A stretch of DNA of 64,000 nt from Haladaptatus sp. ZSTT2 (lineage in GTDB: Archaea; Halobacteriota; Halobacteria; Halobacteriales; Halococcaceae), in contig NZ_JBAMHQ010000001.1 in the NCBI RefSeq assembly GCF_037081775.1, positions 1,984,001-2,048,000 on the forward strand, in the 5' to 3' direction. The position numbers were made by a program, and so were the translations under genes. Below, one piece after another: positions 7,994 through 19,121 of the stretch; the first letter of the stretch is position 1; the number at the start of each line of letters is the position of its first letter. The notes under the pieces were generated by a model that searched no databases, was not told where the DNA came from, and saw nothing but the letters and a program-made list of their open reading frames with translations.

Positions 7994-9177
7994 CAGTCTG
8001 CCTGCTCCGCACCCCGGTTTATCGACCCCATTCTGAGGTCGACGTCGCCGGTACCGAGTCGAATTGGCTTCCCAACGATGACGTTCTCGGTGACACCGTT
8101 CAGGTCGTCAATCTCGCCGTGGATGGCCGCGTCGAGCAGGTGGTTCACCGTCACCTCGAACGCTGCACGGGCGAGCACGGACTCCTTGCTGCCGGAGATG
8201 CCGTGACGACCGATGGACTCGATCTCGCCGCGGTTGGTCATGATGTCTGCAACGAGCATCATGTGGCGGATGTTCACGTCGCCAAGCCCCTGTTCTTCGA
8301 GCGTGTTCATCGTCTCCTCGATGATTGCCTCACGCGCCGCTTCGATGCCGAGCGTGTGGTGAATCTCGTGGATGTTGTTACACGTCGTCCGGGAGGCGTC
8401 GACACCTTCGATGGTGAGCGCCTCACCGAAGGCCGACCCTTCGGTGTAGAGGACGAACTGGTCTTCGCCGTCTAAGTCTTCCTTGCGGATGACGACACGG
8501 CGCACGTCTTCGATACCCTTGAAGACGATTTCGCGCAGCTCTTCTACGAGCTGCAGGAGGTCGCGATAGCTTGGTTTCTCTGGACCGAACTCGATGGACG
8601 TGCCGTTCTGGACGGTTTTCACGCCGAGTTTGTCCTCGATGATGCCCGCGACGTCCTCTGCGGTCAGGCCCCGCTCTGAGAGCGTGTCCTGATTCAGATT
8701 CACCTGCACGAGCATGTCCGCGACGTTCGTGCTGATGTCACCGAGCGCGAGGATGCGCGTCGCTTCGACGTTCCAGACGACTTGGTGGGCGAGTTCCTTG
8801 TCGGTGGCGTACTCGTCTTCTAAGTAGACCGTCATCATCGGCGTGTCCGGCGTCTTGCGGGCGTCCACCAGCTCGATGAGCCGGGGCAGCCCCTGGGTCA
8901 CGTCGATTTCTGCCACACCCGCGTAGTGGAACGTGTTCATCGTCATCTGCGTCCCCGGCTCACCAATCGACTGGGCACTCACGGTGCCAACGGGGTCGAG
9001 TGGGTCAACGCGGGTTTCGATGTAGCGGTTTTCGACCGCCATGACGATTTCTTTGGCCTGCTCGTCGGTGACGTTGCGCTCTTCTAACGTCTGGTAGAGT
9101 TTCGTCTTGAGGCGCTTTGGGAGTTCGGTCGCTTCGACCTGCTCCTGGATGGCCTTGGGTACGTCGTAATCAGTCAT
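7993..9177 (-). CDS. rpoA2: DNA-directed RNA polymerase subunit A'' (C-terminal half of largest subunit)
   Basis: 394 residues equal to the C-terminal third of bacterial beta-prime or eukaryal Rpb1. The trigger-loop region is visible: [20 protein letters not shown] followed by [17 protein letters not shown]. The C-terminal jaw region contains [22 protein letters not shown], written here as the run around residues 310-335. It overlaps rpoA1 by 8 bp and nusA by 1 base. No intein or insertion is seen. The split of subunit A into A' and A'' is universal in Archaea. Confidence 0.98.
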   Translation of the reverse strand: MTDYDVPKAIQEQVEATELPKRLKTKLYQTLEERNVTDEQAKEIVMAVENRYIETRVDPLDPVGTVSAQSIGEPGTQMTMNTFHYAGVAEIDVTQGLPRLIELVDARKTPDTPMMTVYLEDEYATDKELAHQVVWNVEATRILALGDISTNVADMLVQVNLNQDTLSERGLTAEDVAGIIEDKLGVKTVQNGTSIEFGPEKPSYRDLLQLVEELREIVFKGIEDVRRVVIRKEDLDGEDQFVLYTEGSAFGEALTIEGVDASRTTCNNIHEIHHTLGIEAAREAIIEETMNTLEEQGLGDVNIRHMMLVADIMTNRGEIESIGRHGISGSKESVLARAAFEVTVNHLLDAAIHGEIDDLNGVTENVIVGKPIRLGTGDVDLRMGSINRGAEQAD

Positions 9178-12106
9178 CGGATTCTACCCCCGTATCGTTG
9201 TACGCTGCTTCACGTGAGTCTGCGTACTCGGAGAGGTTCGTTGGCGGCCGCTTGAGGCCGAGATACTCCTCTTTGCGTCGTTCGGACTCGAACTCTGCAT
9301 CGAGGACGCGGTCTGCAATCTGGTCGACGTCGATGTCGTAGTCTTGGTACGAGGAGACCTTCACCGGACTCGTGCCGTCCTCACCGAACTCGAACTGGAC
9401 GATGGTGTCGCTCGTGTCGCGCACCGTGCCGTCGTACTGCGTTTCGAGTTCCGAAAGGGCGTTGATGAGCCGACGCTGGAGGTACCCGGACTTCGAGGTG
9501 CGGACTGCCGTGTCCACAAGCCCCTCGCGGCCACCCATCGCGTGGAAGAAGAACTCACGCGGGCTGAGGCCCTTCCGGTAGGAACTCTCGACGAAGCCGT
9601 GGGCGTCCGCCGAAAGATCGTCCTTCTGGTAGTGGCTGAGGGTGCGGTCTTCGTAGCCGCGGTTGATGCGCTCGCCGCGCACTGCCTGTTGGCCAACACA
9701 CGCGGCCATCTGCGTCAGGTTGAGCAGGGAGCCACGCGCCCCGGATTCGGCCATGATGACCGCCGGGTTGTCGTCTGCGAAGTGCTCCTCTGCGATGTCA
9801 CCAGCAGAGTCACGGGCTTTGCCGAGCGTCTGCATGATTTTCATCTCGAGGGTCTCGTCAACCGTCCGGCCCGGCAGGGACTCTAAGTCACCGTTCTCGT
9901 AGGTCTGGATGAGTTCCTGGACGCGCTCGTAGGCGTTGTCGATTGCCTCGTCGATCTGCTCTTCGGCTTCCTTCTCGATGGACTCGTCGTCGATACCGAG
10001 CGAGAACCCGAAGTGCATGATGGCACGCATCGCAAGCGAGGAAATCTCGTTGATGAAGATGCGCGCACGGGTTGCCCCGTACACCTTCATGATGGTGTCC
10101 ACGACTTGTCCACCGAACGCACCGACTGCGTCCTCGTCGATGGTGCCTTCGAGCAGCTGGCCGTTCTCGATGATGACGGTGTCGCCGGTCGAGGACGTGA
10201 ACTCGAGGCTCAGGTCGCCCGGCAGGAGTTCCGAGAAGATGGTGTGACCCGTCCAGTACGGGATGCCCTCGTCGTCCTCGCCGTCCGGCGCTGGCAGCTC
10301 GTCTACGCGCGTCGCACGGAGCAAGTCGAGTGCCTGCGTCTCGTTGAATTTCGGATTCTCGTGGGTGAGCAGGTACGTACCCGAAATGTGGTCCTGGATT
10401 GCGCCGATGATGTTCTCACCGAAGCGTGGCGAGAGAATCTGCTCCTGGACACGCATCAGCACGCGTGCCTCGGCACGCGCCTCCTCGTTCTGGAGGGCGT
10501 GCATGTTCATCTCGTCGCCGTCGAAGTCGGCGTTGTACGGCGGACAGACAACCGTGTTCAGGCGGAACGTCTTGTACGGCATCACGACCACTTCGTGGGC
10601 CATGATGGACATCCGGTGGAGCGATGGCTGCCGGTTGAAGATGACGATGTCACCGTCGACGAGGTGGCGGTTGACCTCCCAGCCAACCTCGACTTTCTCT
10701 GCGAGCTCCTCGCAGTTTTTGTGCGTGACCTTCAGGCGTCGGCCGTCAGGGCGGCGCACGTAGTTCGCGCCGGGATGTCCGTCCGGACCGTTTCGAACGT
10801 ACGTTCGCGCTTCCTCTAAGGTGCGCTCGGTGACGTTCATCGTCTGGGTCATCTCCTTTGCGACGCGGTCTGGGACACCGACTTCGTTGAGCGAGAGGGT
10901 CGGGTCCGGACTGATGACCGTCCGCGCAGAGAAGTTGACACGCTTTCCTGAAAGCGAGCCACGGAAGCGCCCTTCCTTGCCCTTGAGACGCTGACTGAGC
11001 GTCTTGAGCGGGCGACCCGAGCGGTGGCGGGCCGGTGGCGTTCCCGAAATCTCGTTGTCCATGAACGTCGTGACGTGGTACTGAAGCAGTTCCCACAAGT
11101 CCTCGATAATCAGCTGTGGGGCACCAGCCTCACGATTCTCCATGAACCGCTGGTTGATGCGGATGATGTCCACGAGCTTGTGCGTGAGGTCGTCCTCACT
11201 GCGCTGGCCGTTGTCGAGCGTAATCGAGGGGCGTGCGGTGACCGGCGGAACCGGCAGCACGGTGAGAATCATCCACTCTGGGCGCGAGCGCTCTGAGTCG
11301 ATGCCGAGTACATCGAGGTCTTCGTCTGGGATGTCCTCGAACCAGTCGCGGATGTCAGAGGGCATCAGCTTGTTCATGTCCTCGACCGTGAGGTCGATTT
11401 TGAGCGCCTTCTCTAAGGCGCGGCGGTCCATCTCACGCGGGCGGAACTCGCCCGAGAGGATTTCGTTGATGCGCGAGATGTCGATTTCCGTCTTGTTTGC
11501 GAGGTCCTGTGGGGAGGTACCCGCACGGTCTTCTTCCTCGTTTGGCTGCATCGCCGCGGCGATTTGCTCTGCGTAGTCGGAGGCCAGCACGTCCTGGACT
11601 TCGTAGTACGTCGTTGGCTTCTCGTGCTGGATGTCGTACTGCGTCTCGCCACAGAACGGACAGGCATCGGCCTTGCGGGCCTGTCGAATCGCGGCTTTCG
11701 TCACGTCGTTCAGGTCGTTGCCGAGTTCGCGGGCGACTTTCTGTTGCTCGCGGAACTCGTCGCGCTCTTCTTCGGTGAGACAGAGCCGCGAGCAGTCGCG
11801 ACACGTCCCGCGCAGGAGGCGGCGGATGAGTTTTGTAAAGCCGACGTGGATGACGGGCGCGGCGAGTTCGATGTGGCCGAAGTGGCCGTTACACGACCCG
11901 GAGTGTTTCCCGCAGGTCTTACACTGCAGGCCGGGGTCGATGACACCGAGACGCGGGTCCATGAGGCCCATGTCGATGGGGAACCCGTCGTCGTCGTAGG
12001 TGTCTGCGGTGATGATTTTCGTCGCGCTCATCTCTCGGTACTCCTCGGGGCTCATCAGGCCGAAGCTGATAGAGCCAATCTCTTTGGGTGTGTTGTTGGA
12101 ACTCAT
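9170..12106 (-). CDS. rpoA1: DNA-directed RNA polymerase subunit A' (N-terminal part of largest subunit)
   Basis: A 978-residue catalytic subunit. The catalytic Mg-binding loop [12 protein letters not shown] lies near residues 523-534. The N-terminal clamp zinc motif [17 protein letters not shown] lies near 62-78, followed by a second cysteine set (CRDCSRLC and CPFCGE). The active-centre region [20 protein letters not shown] is intact. It overlaps rpoB1 by 4 bp and rpoA2 by 8 bp. Length is normal for haloarchaea, whose A' has an acidic insertion after the zinc motifs. Confidence 0.99.
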   Translation of the reverse strand: MSSNNTPKEIGSISFGLMSPEEYREMSATKIITADTYDDDGFPIDMGLMDPRLGVIDPGLQCKTCGKHSGSCNGHFGHIELAAPVIHVGFTKLIRRLLRGTCRDCSRLCLTEEERDEFREQQKVARELGNDLNDVTKAAIRQARKADACPFCGETQYDIQHEKPTTYYEVQDVLASDYAEQIAAAMQPNEEEDRAGTSPQDLANKTEIDISRINEILSGEFRPREMDRRALEKALKIDLTVEDMNKLMPSDIRDWFEDIPDEDLDVLGIDSERSRPEWMILTVLPVPPVTARPSITLDNGQRSEDDLTHKLVDIIRINQRFMENREAGAPQLIIEDLWELLQYHVTTFMDNEISGTPPARHRSGRPLKTLSQRLKGKEGRFRGSLSGKRVNFSARTVISPDPTLSLNEVGVPDRVAKEMTQTMNVTERTLEEARTYVRNGPDGHPGANYVRRPDGRRLKVTHKNCEELAEKVEVGWEVNRHLVDGDIVIFNRQPSLHRMSIMAHEVVVMPYKTFRLNTVVCPPYNADFDGDEMNMHALQNEEARAEARVLMRVQEQILSPRFGENIIGAIQDHISGTYLLTHENPKFNETQALDLLRATRVDELPAPDGEDDEGIPYWTGHTIFSELLPGDLSLEFTSSTGDTVIIENGQLLEGTIDEDAVGAFGGQVVDTIMKVYGATRARIFINEISSLAMRAIMHFGFSLGIDDESIEKEAEEQIDEAIDNAYERVQELIQTYENGDLESLPGRTVDETLEMKIMQTLGKARDSAGDIAEEHFADDNPAVIMAESGARGSLLNLTQMAACVGQQAVRGERINRGYEDRTLSHYQKDDLSADAHGFVESSYRKGLSPREFFFHAMGGREGLVDTAVRTSKSGYLQRRLINALSELETQYDGTVRDTSDTIVQFEFGEDGTSPVKVSSYQDYDIDVDQIADRVLDAEFESERRKEEYLGLKRPPTNLSEYADSREAAYNDTGVESDD

Positions 12107-13929
12107 ACTGCGTCCTCCAGTTCGAGGCGTGGAGCGATGCCGAGCGCCTTCATCTCGTCAAGCAGGAGCTTGAACGCGTAGCTCATCTCGATTTTGTGGA
12201 TGTCCGTCTCCTCGCCACAGTTTGGACAGTAGACGCGGTGCTGGTCGACGTTTTCGACCGCACTCATGCCACAGTGGCCACAGACGTAGATGAACTCCCG
12301 GTCGGACTCGTCGAGCAGCCGCTCTTTGAGCGCCATGGCCGCGCCGTGCCCGATGAGCACGTCGCGCTCCATCTCCCCGACACGAAGCCCACCTTCACGC
12401 GCACGCCCTTCGGTCGGCTGGCGCGTGAGCACCTGCACCGGACCGCGCGAGCGCGCGTGAATCTTGTTCGAGACCATGTGGTAGAGCTTCTGGTAGAAAA
12501 TCACGCCGACGAAAATCTCGGCGTCAATCTTCTCACCGGACACGCCGGAGTACATGACCTCTTTGCCCGCAGAGTTGTACCCCTGGTCGAGCAGTGCTTG
12601 GCGAATCTTCTCTTCGTTCTCGCCGGTGAAGGCCGTCCCGTCAACGCGGCGGCCCTCAAGGGAGCCGACCTTGCCGCCGAGCATTTCGAGAACGTGGCCC
12701 ACCGTCATGCGCGACGGCAGGGCGTGTGGATTCAACACGAGGTCGGGCACGACGCCCTCTGCCGTGAACGGCATGTCTTCTTGCGGTGCCATGTGGCCCA
12801 CGACACCCTTCTGCCCGTGACGGGAGGCGAACTTGTCTCCGAGTTCGGGAATCCGCTCGTCGCGGACCTTCACTTTCGAGAGTTTCGAGCCGTCTTCACC
12901 CTCCATCAGCGTGACGGTGTCGACGACACCGTTTTCGCCAGAGCGCATCGTGACGGAGGTTTCACGGCGCTTCTGTGGCGAGAGACCGCCCATGTCGTCC
13001 GGTTCTTCGAGGAAGCGTGGCGGACTCGTCTTGCCGAGCAACACGTCGTTTTCGGAGACGACGGTTTCAGGGTTGACGAGGCCGTCTTCGTCTAAGTGCG
13101 TGTACGCTTCTTCGCCGCGTGCGCCGCGCACTTCGTCGTCCGGAATCTCGAAGCGGTCTTCCTGACCACCTGGATACCGGCGCTCTTCGCCCTCGTAGGT
13201 GCGGAAGAAGTGCGAGCGGCCGAGCGCGCGCTCGACCGAGTTCTTGTTCATGACGAGCGCGTCCTCGATGTTGAACCCTTCGTAGCTCATGACCGCGACG
13301 ACGAAGTTCTGTGCCGCCGGGCGGTCGTCGAAGCCAATCTGTTCGGTGGTCTGCGTCTTGACCATCGAGAGCTGTGGGTAGTGCAGGAGGTGCTGGCGCG
13401 TGTCGGGACGGATGCGGTAGTTCGCCGCTGGCATCCCCAGCGACTGTTTGACCATCCCCGACCCCATCGTAATCCGCGGTGAGGCGTTGTGTTCCGGGTA
13501 CGGAATCATGCCTGCACCGATACCGAAGATGAGCTGTGGGTCGATTTCCAGATGCGTGTGGTCCTCGGTAATCTCCTCTGGGTCGACCGCGACGTAGATG
13601 TCCTCTTCTTCCTCTGCGTCGATGTACTCGACGTAGCCTCGGTCGACGAGATCGTCGAATTCGAGTTCACCGGCCGAGACTTTCTCGACTTCCTCGTCTG
13701 AGACGAGCAGTTCGCCGTTCTCGACGATGAGGAGCGGACGGCGGGCGCGGCCCGCGTCTGCGTTGATGATGACTTCGCGGGTGCGACCTTTCACCGAGAC
13801 GTTCACCATCTCGCTGACGTCGCCGCGTCGTCGGGCCTCTCGGACCTGGTTTGCAAGCTGTTCGGGGTCGGGGTGCGTCCCAACCAAACTGCCGTTGACG
13901 TAGACTTTTGCTTCTCTTCCCTGGCTCAT
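12103..13929 (-). CDS. rpoB1: DNA-directed RNA polymerase subunit B' (C-terminal half of second subunit)
   Basis: 608 residues forming the C-terminal half of subunit B. Conserved pieces include [20 protein letters not shown], the switch/hybrid-binding region [34 protein letters not shown] and a C-terminal clamp zinc ribbon (CGHCG ... CPNCGEE). Only one base separates it from the upstream rpoB2 stop, and it overlaps rpoA1 by 4 bp. The B split is shared by methanogens and halophiles. Confidence 0.99.
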   Translation of the reverse strand: MSQGREAKVYVNGSLVGTHPDPEQLANQVREARRRGDVSEMVNVSVKGRTREVIINADAGRARRPLLIVENGELLVSDEEVEKVSAGELEFDDLVDRGYVEYIDAEEEEDIYVAVDPEEITEDHTHLEIDPQLIFGIGAGMIPYPEHNASPRITMGSGMVKQSLGMPAANYRIRPDTRQHLLHYPQLSMVKTQTTEQIGFDDRPAAQNFVVAVMSYEGFNIEDALVMNKNSVERALGRSHFFRTYEGEERRYPGGQEDRFEIPDDEVRGARGEEAYTHLDEDGLVNPETVVSENDVLLGKTSPPRFLEEPDDMGGLSPQKRRETSVTMRSGENGVVDTVTLMEGEDGSKLSKVKVRDERIPELGDKFASRHGQKGVVGHMAPQEDMPFTAEGVVPDLVLNPHALPSRMTVGHVLEMLGGKVGSLEGRRVDGTAFTGENEEKIRQALLDQGYNSAGKEVMYSGVSGEKIDAEIFVGVIFYQKLYHMVSNKIHARSRGPVQVLTRQPTEGRAREGGLRVGEMERDVLIGHGAAMALKERLLDESDREFIYVCGHCGMSAVENVDQHRVYCPNCGEETDIHKIEMSYAFKLLLDEMKALGIAPRLELEDAV

Positions 13930-13930
13930 A

Positions 13931-15490
13931 TTAGTCCGCCATTGGTTCGACGCCTTCGAGACCCGGGATACCCTCGACTCCCATCGACGCCAGTTCGCGT
14001 TTGAGTTCCTGTTCGTCCTGAATGTTCTGTGACAGCTCCATCGCCTGTGCGAAGTTCTTCACGAGTCCACAGTTCGGCCCCTCTGGCGTTTCAGAAGGAC
14101 AGATGCGACCCCACTGGGTCGCGTGCAGGTCGCGGGCTTCGAAGTGCGGCTGGCTGCGCGACAGCGGCGAGCGCAGTCGGCGCAGGTGAGAGAGCACACC
14201 CATGTAGTCGGTGCGGTCGACGAGCTGGGACACCCCAGAGCGACCGCCGACCCAGTTGCCCGTCGCAATCGGGTGCTCTAAGCGCTCGGTGAGCACGTCG
14301 GAGCGAACCACGGTGTTCACCGAGAGTTTCCGGTTGCGCATGTTCGCCCGTTCGAGCTGGTACTTCACGTCGCGTGCGAGCTTGTTGAGCGCCGTCCGGA
14401 ACAGGTCTTTCATCAGGTCACCGCTGACCTTGAGGCGCTTGTTGGCGTAGTGGTCTTTGTCGTCAGAGTCGCGGCGGTGGAGCGCGAGTTCGAAACACGC
14501 CTCGGCCATGCGACAGAGGTAGTACGCCTTGTTGATGCGGACTTCTTCTTCGTCGACGCCTTCCTCGTGGAGGTGCGGGAGGAGGTAGCGGTCGATGACG
14601 TAGTTGGCCCGCTTCAGCTGGTAGTTTTTGCCCTGGCCGCTGGCGACGCGCTTGCCGAGCGTCTCGATGGCTTCCTCGGTCGATTGGACCTCGGCAGCTT
14701 CGAGATTTTCGAGCATGAACTTCACAACCTCCGGGTCCTCGGAGACACGGTGGACGATCTCCTCGTCGGATTCGAGTCCGAGCGCACGGACGAGCGTGAC
14801 GAAACTCACGCTGCCGGAAACGGACGGGAAGGAGACTTCGAGGAGGCCTTCACGATTCCGCTCACAGAGCACGAGCGCGCGGTAGCCGCGGCGCTGGCTG
14901 AACGTTTTTGCCACCTGGATTTCGTCGCCGTACTTCGTGTCGTACTCGGCGAGGATCTTGTTCGGCGCGAGGTCTTCGCTCGTCATGAGCACGCGCTCAG
15001 ATCCGTTGACGATGAAGTAACCACCGGGGTCTGCGGGGTCTTCACCGATTTCGACGAGTTCGTCGTGGCTGAAGCCGTTTAAGTTGCACTTGGAGGAGCC
15101 AACCATGATTGGCATGCGACCGACTTTCGTCTCGGCTTGGTCGACGACTCGCTCTTCTTCTTCCTCGCCGCCTTTGATGATGGACATTTCCATGAACACC
15201 GGGGCGGCGTAGGTGATGTTGCGCAGACGGGCTTCCTGTGGGTACAGGAGTTCCTCACTACCGTCGGCTTCGCGTACACGCGGGGTGACCACGCGGACGT
15301 TGCCGAGTTCGACGTACACCGGCTCTTCGCCCTCTTTGTCGCCGATGTCCGTCTCGATGGTCGCCTTTTCGTCGACGACTTCCTGCATCCCGCGTTCTAA
15401 GAACGCGTTGAACGAGCGGAAGTGGTGTTCTGCGAGTCGTTCCCTCGAAAAGTACTGTCTTGAGATTGCGCGTCTATCGTCCGTATTCAT
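13931..15490 (-). CDS. rpoB2: DNA-directed RNA polymerase subunit B'' (N-terminal half of second subunit)
   Basis: 519 residues covering the protrusion, lobe and fork regions of subunit B. Diagnostic pieces are [40 protein letters not shown] and [20 protein letters not shown] followed by [20 protein letters not shown]. Start and rpoH stop overlap by one base (TAATG). It ends one base before rpoB1, so B'' and B' are strictly co-translated halves. Confidence 0.99.
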   Translation of the reverse strand: MNTDDRRAISRQYFSRERLAEHHFRSFNAFLERGMQEVVDEKATIETDIGDKEGEEPVYVELGNVRVVTPRVREADGSEELLYPQEARLRNITYAAPVFMEMSIIKGGEEEEERVVDQAETKVGRMPIMVGSSKCNLNGFSHDELVEIGEDPADPGGYFIVNGSERVLMTSEDLAPNKILAEYDTKYGDEIQVAKTFSQRRGYRALVLCERNREGLLEVSFPSVSGSVSFVTLVRALGLESDEEIVHRVSEDPEVVKFMLENLEAAEVQSTEEAIETLGKRVASGQGKNYQLKRANYVIDRYLLPHLHEEGVDEEEVRINKAYYLCRMAEACFELALHRRDSDDKDHYANKRLKVSGDLMKDLFRTALNKLARDVKYQLERANMRNRKLSVNTVVRSDVLTERLEHPIATGNWVGGRSGVSQLVDRTDYMGVLSHLRRLRSPLSRSQPHFEARDLHATQWGRICPSETPEGPNCGLVKNFAQAMELSQNIQDEQELKRELASMGVEGIPGLEGVEPMAD

Positions 15491-15717
15491 TATTCCACCA
15501 CAAGGCGGTATACGACCGCCGTTTCAGTTGTTCGGGAGTTTCGCACGATTTTGATGACGTCACCCACTTCCGCCTCGTCCGGGAGTGCGGGGTCGGTGCG
15601 TTTGATTTTTGGAAGGTCGGTGCGTTTGATGTCGTATTCTTCCAGAACCTCCTCGACTGACTCGTCGTCGAGCACGAGATGGTCCGGGACAAGTTTGTGT
15701 TGGCTTACGTCTACCAT
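15490..15717 (-). CDS. rpoH: DNA-directed RNA polymerase subunit H
   Basis: 75 residues, matching archaeal RpoH/Rpb5 C-terminal domain: [52 protein letters not shown]. It is the first gene of the RNA polymerase operon. A TATA-like element lies about 70 nt upstream. Normal length. Confidence 0.97.
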   Translation of the reverse strand: MVDVSQHKLVPDHLVLDDESVEEVLEEYDIKRTDLPKIKRTDPALPDEAEVGDVIKIVRNSRTTETAVVYRLVVE

Positions 15718-15783
15718 GTTTGCCTCTGGCCAGTGGGAGAAGCGGCTCTCACGAGATACTACAGGCCAGTACTGGCGCGTTCC

Positions 15784-15789
15784 ATTTAA
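15784..15789 (-). promoter_or_regulatory. TATA-like element of the RNA polymerase operon
   Basis: TTAAAT on the minus strand, 67-72 nt before the rpoH start, the only clear AT-rich hexamer in this short GC-rich region. It would give a 5' leader of about 40-45 nt. Confidence 0.4.
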
Positions 15790-15925
15790 GGGTTGTTAAC
15801 CTCGTCTACGGGCGTGCACGCGTGGCACGCCCGCGAGAGGGCGAGACACACGCTACCACCCGCCGTCGTCCACCGATTTGAAAAGCCTTAAGCCTAACAC
15901 CCCGTTACGATTAGTTGCGTCACCC

Positions 15926-15998
15926 GCCCGGGTGGTGTAGTGGCCTATCATACAACCCTGTCACGGTTGTGACCCGGGTTCAAATCCCGGCTCGGGCG
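15926..15998 (+). tRNA. tRNA-Asp(GUC), copy 1
   Basis: 73 nt cloverleaf. The acceptor GCCCGGG pairs with CTCGGGC with one G-U; anticodon stem CAACC/GGTTG encloses CTGTCAC with anticodon GTC; the T loop is TTCAAAT. There is no intron and no encoded CCA. A CTTAAG-type element lies about 35 nt upstream (near 15889). A second identical gene follows at 16322. Confidence 0.97.
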
Positions 15999-16192
15999 TT
16001 TTTCCAACGAACTACCACACGAGCACCGCGTAGCGTGTGCTCGTACTCTCGTGAGTTGTAAAACGACCACTGAGGGATTTGAACAAAGGAGCAGCTTGCC
16101 TGTTCTCGTGAACAAAGTGAACGAGAGCCTGATGCACCGGAGGTGATTCAATGCGACTGGCGTTCAAATCCACAGTGCCGTCGGCACTGTAA

Positions 16193-16234
16193 GGCTCGGG
16201 CGTTTTCTACAGAACCCAACCGTTGAGCACCGCG
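16193..16234 (+). repeat. Partial copy of the tRNA-Asp 3' end and its flank
   Basis: These 42 nt are identical to 16385-16426, that is, the last ten bases of tRNA-Asp copy 2 plus 32 nt of its downstream flank. A T-loop-like GTTCAAATCC lies just before it (16152-16161), separated by a small hairpin. It is a tRNA remnant, not a functional gene. Confidence 0.85.
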
Positions 16235-16321
16235 GCGTGTGTTCACCAGCTTCCGATTCGCGCTCATCCCAAGCTAGTAAGTCTTAAGACCCACACCCCG
16301 TTACGGGTAAGTGCGTCACCC

Positions 16322-16394
16322 GCCCGGGTGGTGTAGTGGCCTATCATACAACCCTGTCACGGTTGTGACCCGGGTTCAAATCCCGGCTCGGGCG
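16322..16394 (+). tRNA. tRNA-Asp(GUC), copy 2
   Basis: Same 73-nt sequence as copy 1 at 15926, with the same GTC anticodon. Its upstream region repeats that of copy 1 (CTTAAG element near 16283 and CCCGTTACG-like spacer), so promoter and gene were duplicated together. Both copies look intact. Confidence 0.97.
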
Positions 16395-16811
16395 TTTTCT
16401 ACAGAACCCAACCGTTGAGCACCGCGTAGCGTGTGCTCGTACTCTCGGGAGTCTCGACGGCAAATCTCACAACAAGTTGTCAGTTCATTCAATTTCGTGT
16501 CATACCAATCCCGTGAGTTCGCTGCTCGTAACCGCCGGCACGAAATGGTGTGATTTGCACTCGCCGGAGCGCATCGCACTCTCTCACGAATCGCCACGTA
16601 TTCTCCGAATATTATCTAATTTCACTCCCGTGCTCGATTAGTTTCATTTAGTCTCACGCCTTAGTAAACGGCTTGGATATTCATGCCAAGGGGATATGCC
16701 CGTTCGCAAGAATCCATGATATGGTGCGGTCGAGCCATGCCCGGACTCGATACGTGCCTCTGACAATTTCGACCAGCCACACCTGCCCGGTTGTGGCTGG
16801 CCATCTCTCTT
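16395..16811. other. Non-coding stretch downstream of tRNA-Asp copy 2
   Basis: About 420 bp with no convincing gene. The first 55 bases repeat flank sequence seen after copy 1 (GAGCACCGCGTAGCGTGTGC). The middle (about 16600-16660) is AT-rich. Short open frames here lack haloarchaeal codon bias. Confidence 0.6.
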
Positions 16812-17840
16812 TCAGCGGCCGTTCACACGAGGAGTTTCACCGCCGTGGGGTGTTTCCCGGGGTCGAACTTTCACCGCGTGCGTGCGCTCTGTGACATCGT
16901 CCACGACGAGCGCCTCGCCCGGGGCGGTCGGCATCCGACTGGCAAACGAGCCGTCGAGATACGTCGGGCGCGCCGCTTCGAGGGCCGACCGGTCTGCTTC
17001 GTTCGTCACTCGATGAACAACGAGGAGGTCTGCCTGCGAGTGCGCAACCGACGGGAGCGCACCGGGGCGCTGGGTCGCCGCGACGAGGCTGACGCCGGGT
17101 TGTCGTCCGAGCGTGAGCAGCGTGCGAAGTGAAGGGCCAGCCACACCGTCGAAAAAGACGTGTGCCTCGTCTACGAGCAACCACGGCAGCCACTAGCTTG
17201 TCCCGTCGATTCGCGCGCGGTAGAGCGTCTCTGCAACCGCCCGACACACCGCGTTCATCGGCGGGTCGGCCAGTCCCGAACAGTCGAGGATGGTCACGTC
17301 GGGAGAACACAGCTGCCCTGCGGTGAGGCCGTCGTCACTGAAGATGTCCCACTCGCGTGCAAGCGCGAGGTGATTTTGGGCTGCTCGTCGCGTCGCGTCG
17401 TCCACGGTGGCTTTTTCGAGGAACGTTTCCATCGCGTCGAGACTCGCTGTCGCGCTTGCGGCCTGCCAGAGCAGACTCCCAACAGCGCCAGCCGGGTCGA
17501 GATTGAACAATCCACACCACGACCGCGCCGAGAGCGTATCCGCGCAAATCGTCGGGTCAGACTCGACTGTCGCTTCAATCCCAGTGTCTGCGTTTGCAAG
17601 CGTCGTGAACGCGCCCATTGGGTCGATGATGACAGGTGCGATTCCGGGACAGCGCGCCAACTCCTCTGCGAGAACGCCAAGTGTATAGGACTTTCCTGAC
17701 CCGCGCTTGCCCACGACGAGCGCCGCGTGCGGTCGGTTCAGGTCGAGGCCAACTGCCCCACCGCGGCTCCCGTCGCGTGCTCGAAAATGCCCCAGACTCG
17801 CAACCGGCCCACTGCCATCTCGCCGTCCGAGTACGTCCAT
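16812..17840 (-). pseudogene. HerA-like P-loop ATPase interrupted by an in-frame TAG
   Basis: The 5' part (215 codons, 17193-17840) carries Walker A VVGKRGSGKSYTLGVLAEEL and IDPMGAF. The 3' part, in the same frame, carries Walker B WLLVDEAHVFFDGVAG and an arginine-finger/sensor-like region (VAATQRPGALPS). They are separated only by one TAG at 17193-17195, after RARIDGTS. Together they make a normal-sized HerA/FtsK-type ATPase of about 340 residues, so one base substitution (or a sequencing error) has split the gene. TAG is an ordinary stop elsewhere in the window (for example 3506), which argues against recoding. The Walker B half would be lost. Confidence 0.8.
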
Positions 17841-17884
17841 GCGCCCTCTCGCCGTGGCTTCTCACTTCAACTCTCGGCCGAGCG

Positions 17885-17889
17885 TTTAT
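17885..17889 (+). promoter_or_regulatory. TATA element for the 17916 gene
   Basis: TTTAT about 30 nt before the ATG at 17916 implies a leaderless transcript, the common arrangement in haloarchaea. Confidence 0.4.
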
Positions 17890-17915
17890 CAACGAAGCCG
17901 GAACCAGCGCGGGGT

Positions 17916-18365
17916 ATGTCCGCACTCAAGCGACTGTTCGCAGCCTACCGCGCCATCGAGGGCCTTCCGATTCGTCTCGTCATCGCCCTCGTCGTGGGCG
18001 TAGCGAGCCTCAGCGTGATGATGAACATGCTCTCTGGCGTGCAGGGACTCGCCGTCTCGGAACTCGACGTGCGTCCACAGCCCGAAGTCGTCAGCCCCGG
18101 CTCTCAAGACGTGACCCTCAACGTAGTCGATGCAGACGGCACCACCGTCTCGAACGCGACCGTGGTCGTGAGAAGCGGAACCGCCTCCATCGACGGCGTC
18201 AAAACGGTGCGCACAGACGCCTCGGGACAGGCAACCATCTCACTCAATCCGCGATTGGGCGCGAACCGAGACACGGGCACACTCATACTCTCGGTCAAGC
18301 CACCAGCTGGCAGTTCGTTCGCCGACCGCAGAGAGAATACGGCAATTCTGGTGGTGCGAGAGTAA
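17916..18365 (+). CDS. Membrane-anchored protein with carboxypeptidase-regulatory-like (Ig-fold) domain
   Basis: 149 residues. One N-terminal membrane helix (IRLVIALVVGVASLSVMMNM) follows a short basic stretch, and the rest is an exported beta-sandwich. VTLNVVDADGTTVSNATVVV and VRTDASGQATISLN are typical of carboxypeptidase-regulatory-like/bacterial Ig repeats. The layout resembles haloarchaeal pilin-like or secretion-accessory proteins, but no pilin peptidase site is clear. It is divergent from the broken HerA-like gene. The start at 17916 is set by the leaderless TATA spacing. Function unknown. Confidence 0.75.
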   Translation: MSALKRLFAAYRAIEGLPIRLVIALVVGVASLSVMMNMLSGVQGLAVSELDVRPQPEVVSPGSQDVTLNVVDADGTTVSNATVVVRSGTASIDGVKTVRTDASGQATISLNPRLGANRDTGTLILSVKPPAGSSFADRRENTAILVVRE

Positions 18366-18367
18366 GG

Positions 18368-19099
18368 TTAGTCCCAGTCAATCCACTCGTGTTCCCAGCC
18401 GTGGCGGGACTCTGACTCGCGCACCATGTGCTCGAAGTCTTCGCGCGCGGTGCGGTTGCGTTCGATCGTGCCCGCCTGTTCGCCATCGACCAACAGCGGC
18501 CGGAACAGCACGGAGCCATAGTGGTCGACCACGTCGCCGTCTTCGAAGGCAACGAGCGTTTGCTTACCCACACCGAGTGGCATTACCAGCCGTCCGTCGG
18601 GGGCGAGTTGGTCAAGCAGTGCCCGCGGCGGTCGCACGGCAGCGGCTTCGACCAGAATCTTGTCGTAGGGTGCGTACGCCGGGAGGCCGCGTGCGCCGTC
18701 GCCCTGGTCTACGTAGACGGTTTCGTAGCCCGCTTTCGCGAGGCACCTGCGCGCGTCGTAGACGAGTTGGCGCGAGATGTCCACCGCCTGGACGTTTTCG
18801 GGGCCGACGATGGCTGCGAGCACGGCAGCCGTGTAGCCGATTCCGGCACCGACGACGAGCACCGACTCGCCTTCTGCTGGGCAGAGCGCTTCGACGAGTC
18901 GGCCAACCGTGCTCGGGGCGAGAATGGTGGTTCCGCGGTGGTCGAACGCCTGGTCTGTGTACGCCCCGCGCGCGTCATCGATGAAACAGTGACGGGGAAC
19001 GGTGCGCATCGCGATGCTAACTGCCTCGCTATACACACACTGCTTACTCTCGTGTTCGAGGCTCGCGACCATATCGTCGCGGAGCACCGCGAGATCCAT
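18368..19099 (-). CDS. pcm: Protein-L-isoaspartate O-methyltransferase
   Basis: A 243-residue repair methyltransferase that transfers methyl from S-adenosylmethionine to isoaspartyl residues. Motif I is VLVVGAGIGYTAAVLAAIVG; the family's substrate-region APSTVGRLVEAL and later DKILVEAAAVRPPRALLDQL are present, together with the LVMPLG strand. Length is normal. I used the internal ATG at 19097-19099 because the upstream extension (MISCGALFCN) overlaps promoter sequence. It is codirectional with the methyltransferase at 19122, 22 bp apart, probably one transcript. Confidence 0.9.
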   Translation of the reverse strand: MDLAVLRDDMVASLEHESKQCVYSEAVSIAMRTVPRHCFIDDARGAYTDQAFDHRGTTILAPSTVGRLVEALCPAEGESVLVVGAGIGYTAAVLAAIVGPENVQAVDISRQLVYDARRCLAKAGYETVYVDQGDGARGLPAYAPYDKILVEAAAVRPPRALLDQLAPDGRLVMPLGVGKQTLVAFEDGDVVDHYGSVLFRPLLVDGEQAGTIERNRTAREDFEHMVRESESRHGWEHEWIDWD

Positions 19100-19121
19100 A
19101 TTGCAGAACAGTGCGCCACAA

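Noticed and set aside
16673-16894. 73-codon plus-strand ORF after tRNA-Asp
   Set aside because: Runs antisense into the HerA-like gene end, with no coding bias in its own part.
17193-17195. TAG read as pyrrolysine in the HerA-like gene
   Set aside because: TAG ends normal genes elsewhere in the window and no pyl gene is seen; a plain nonsense change or sequencing error is simpler.
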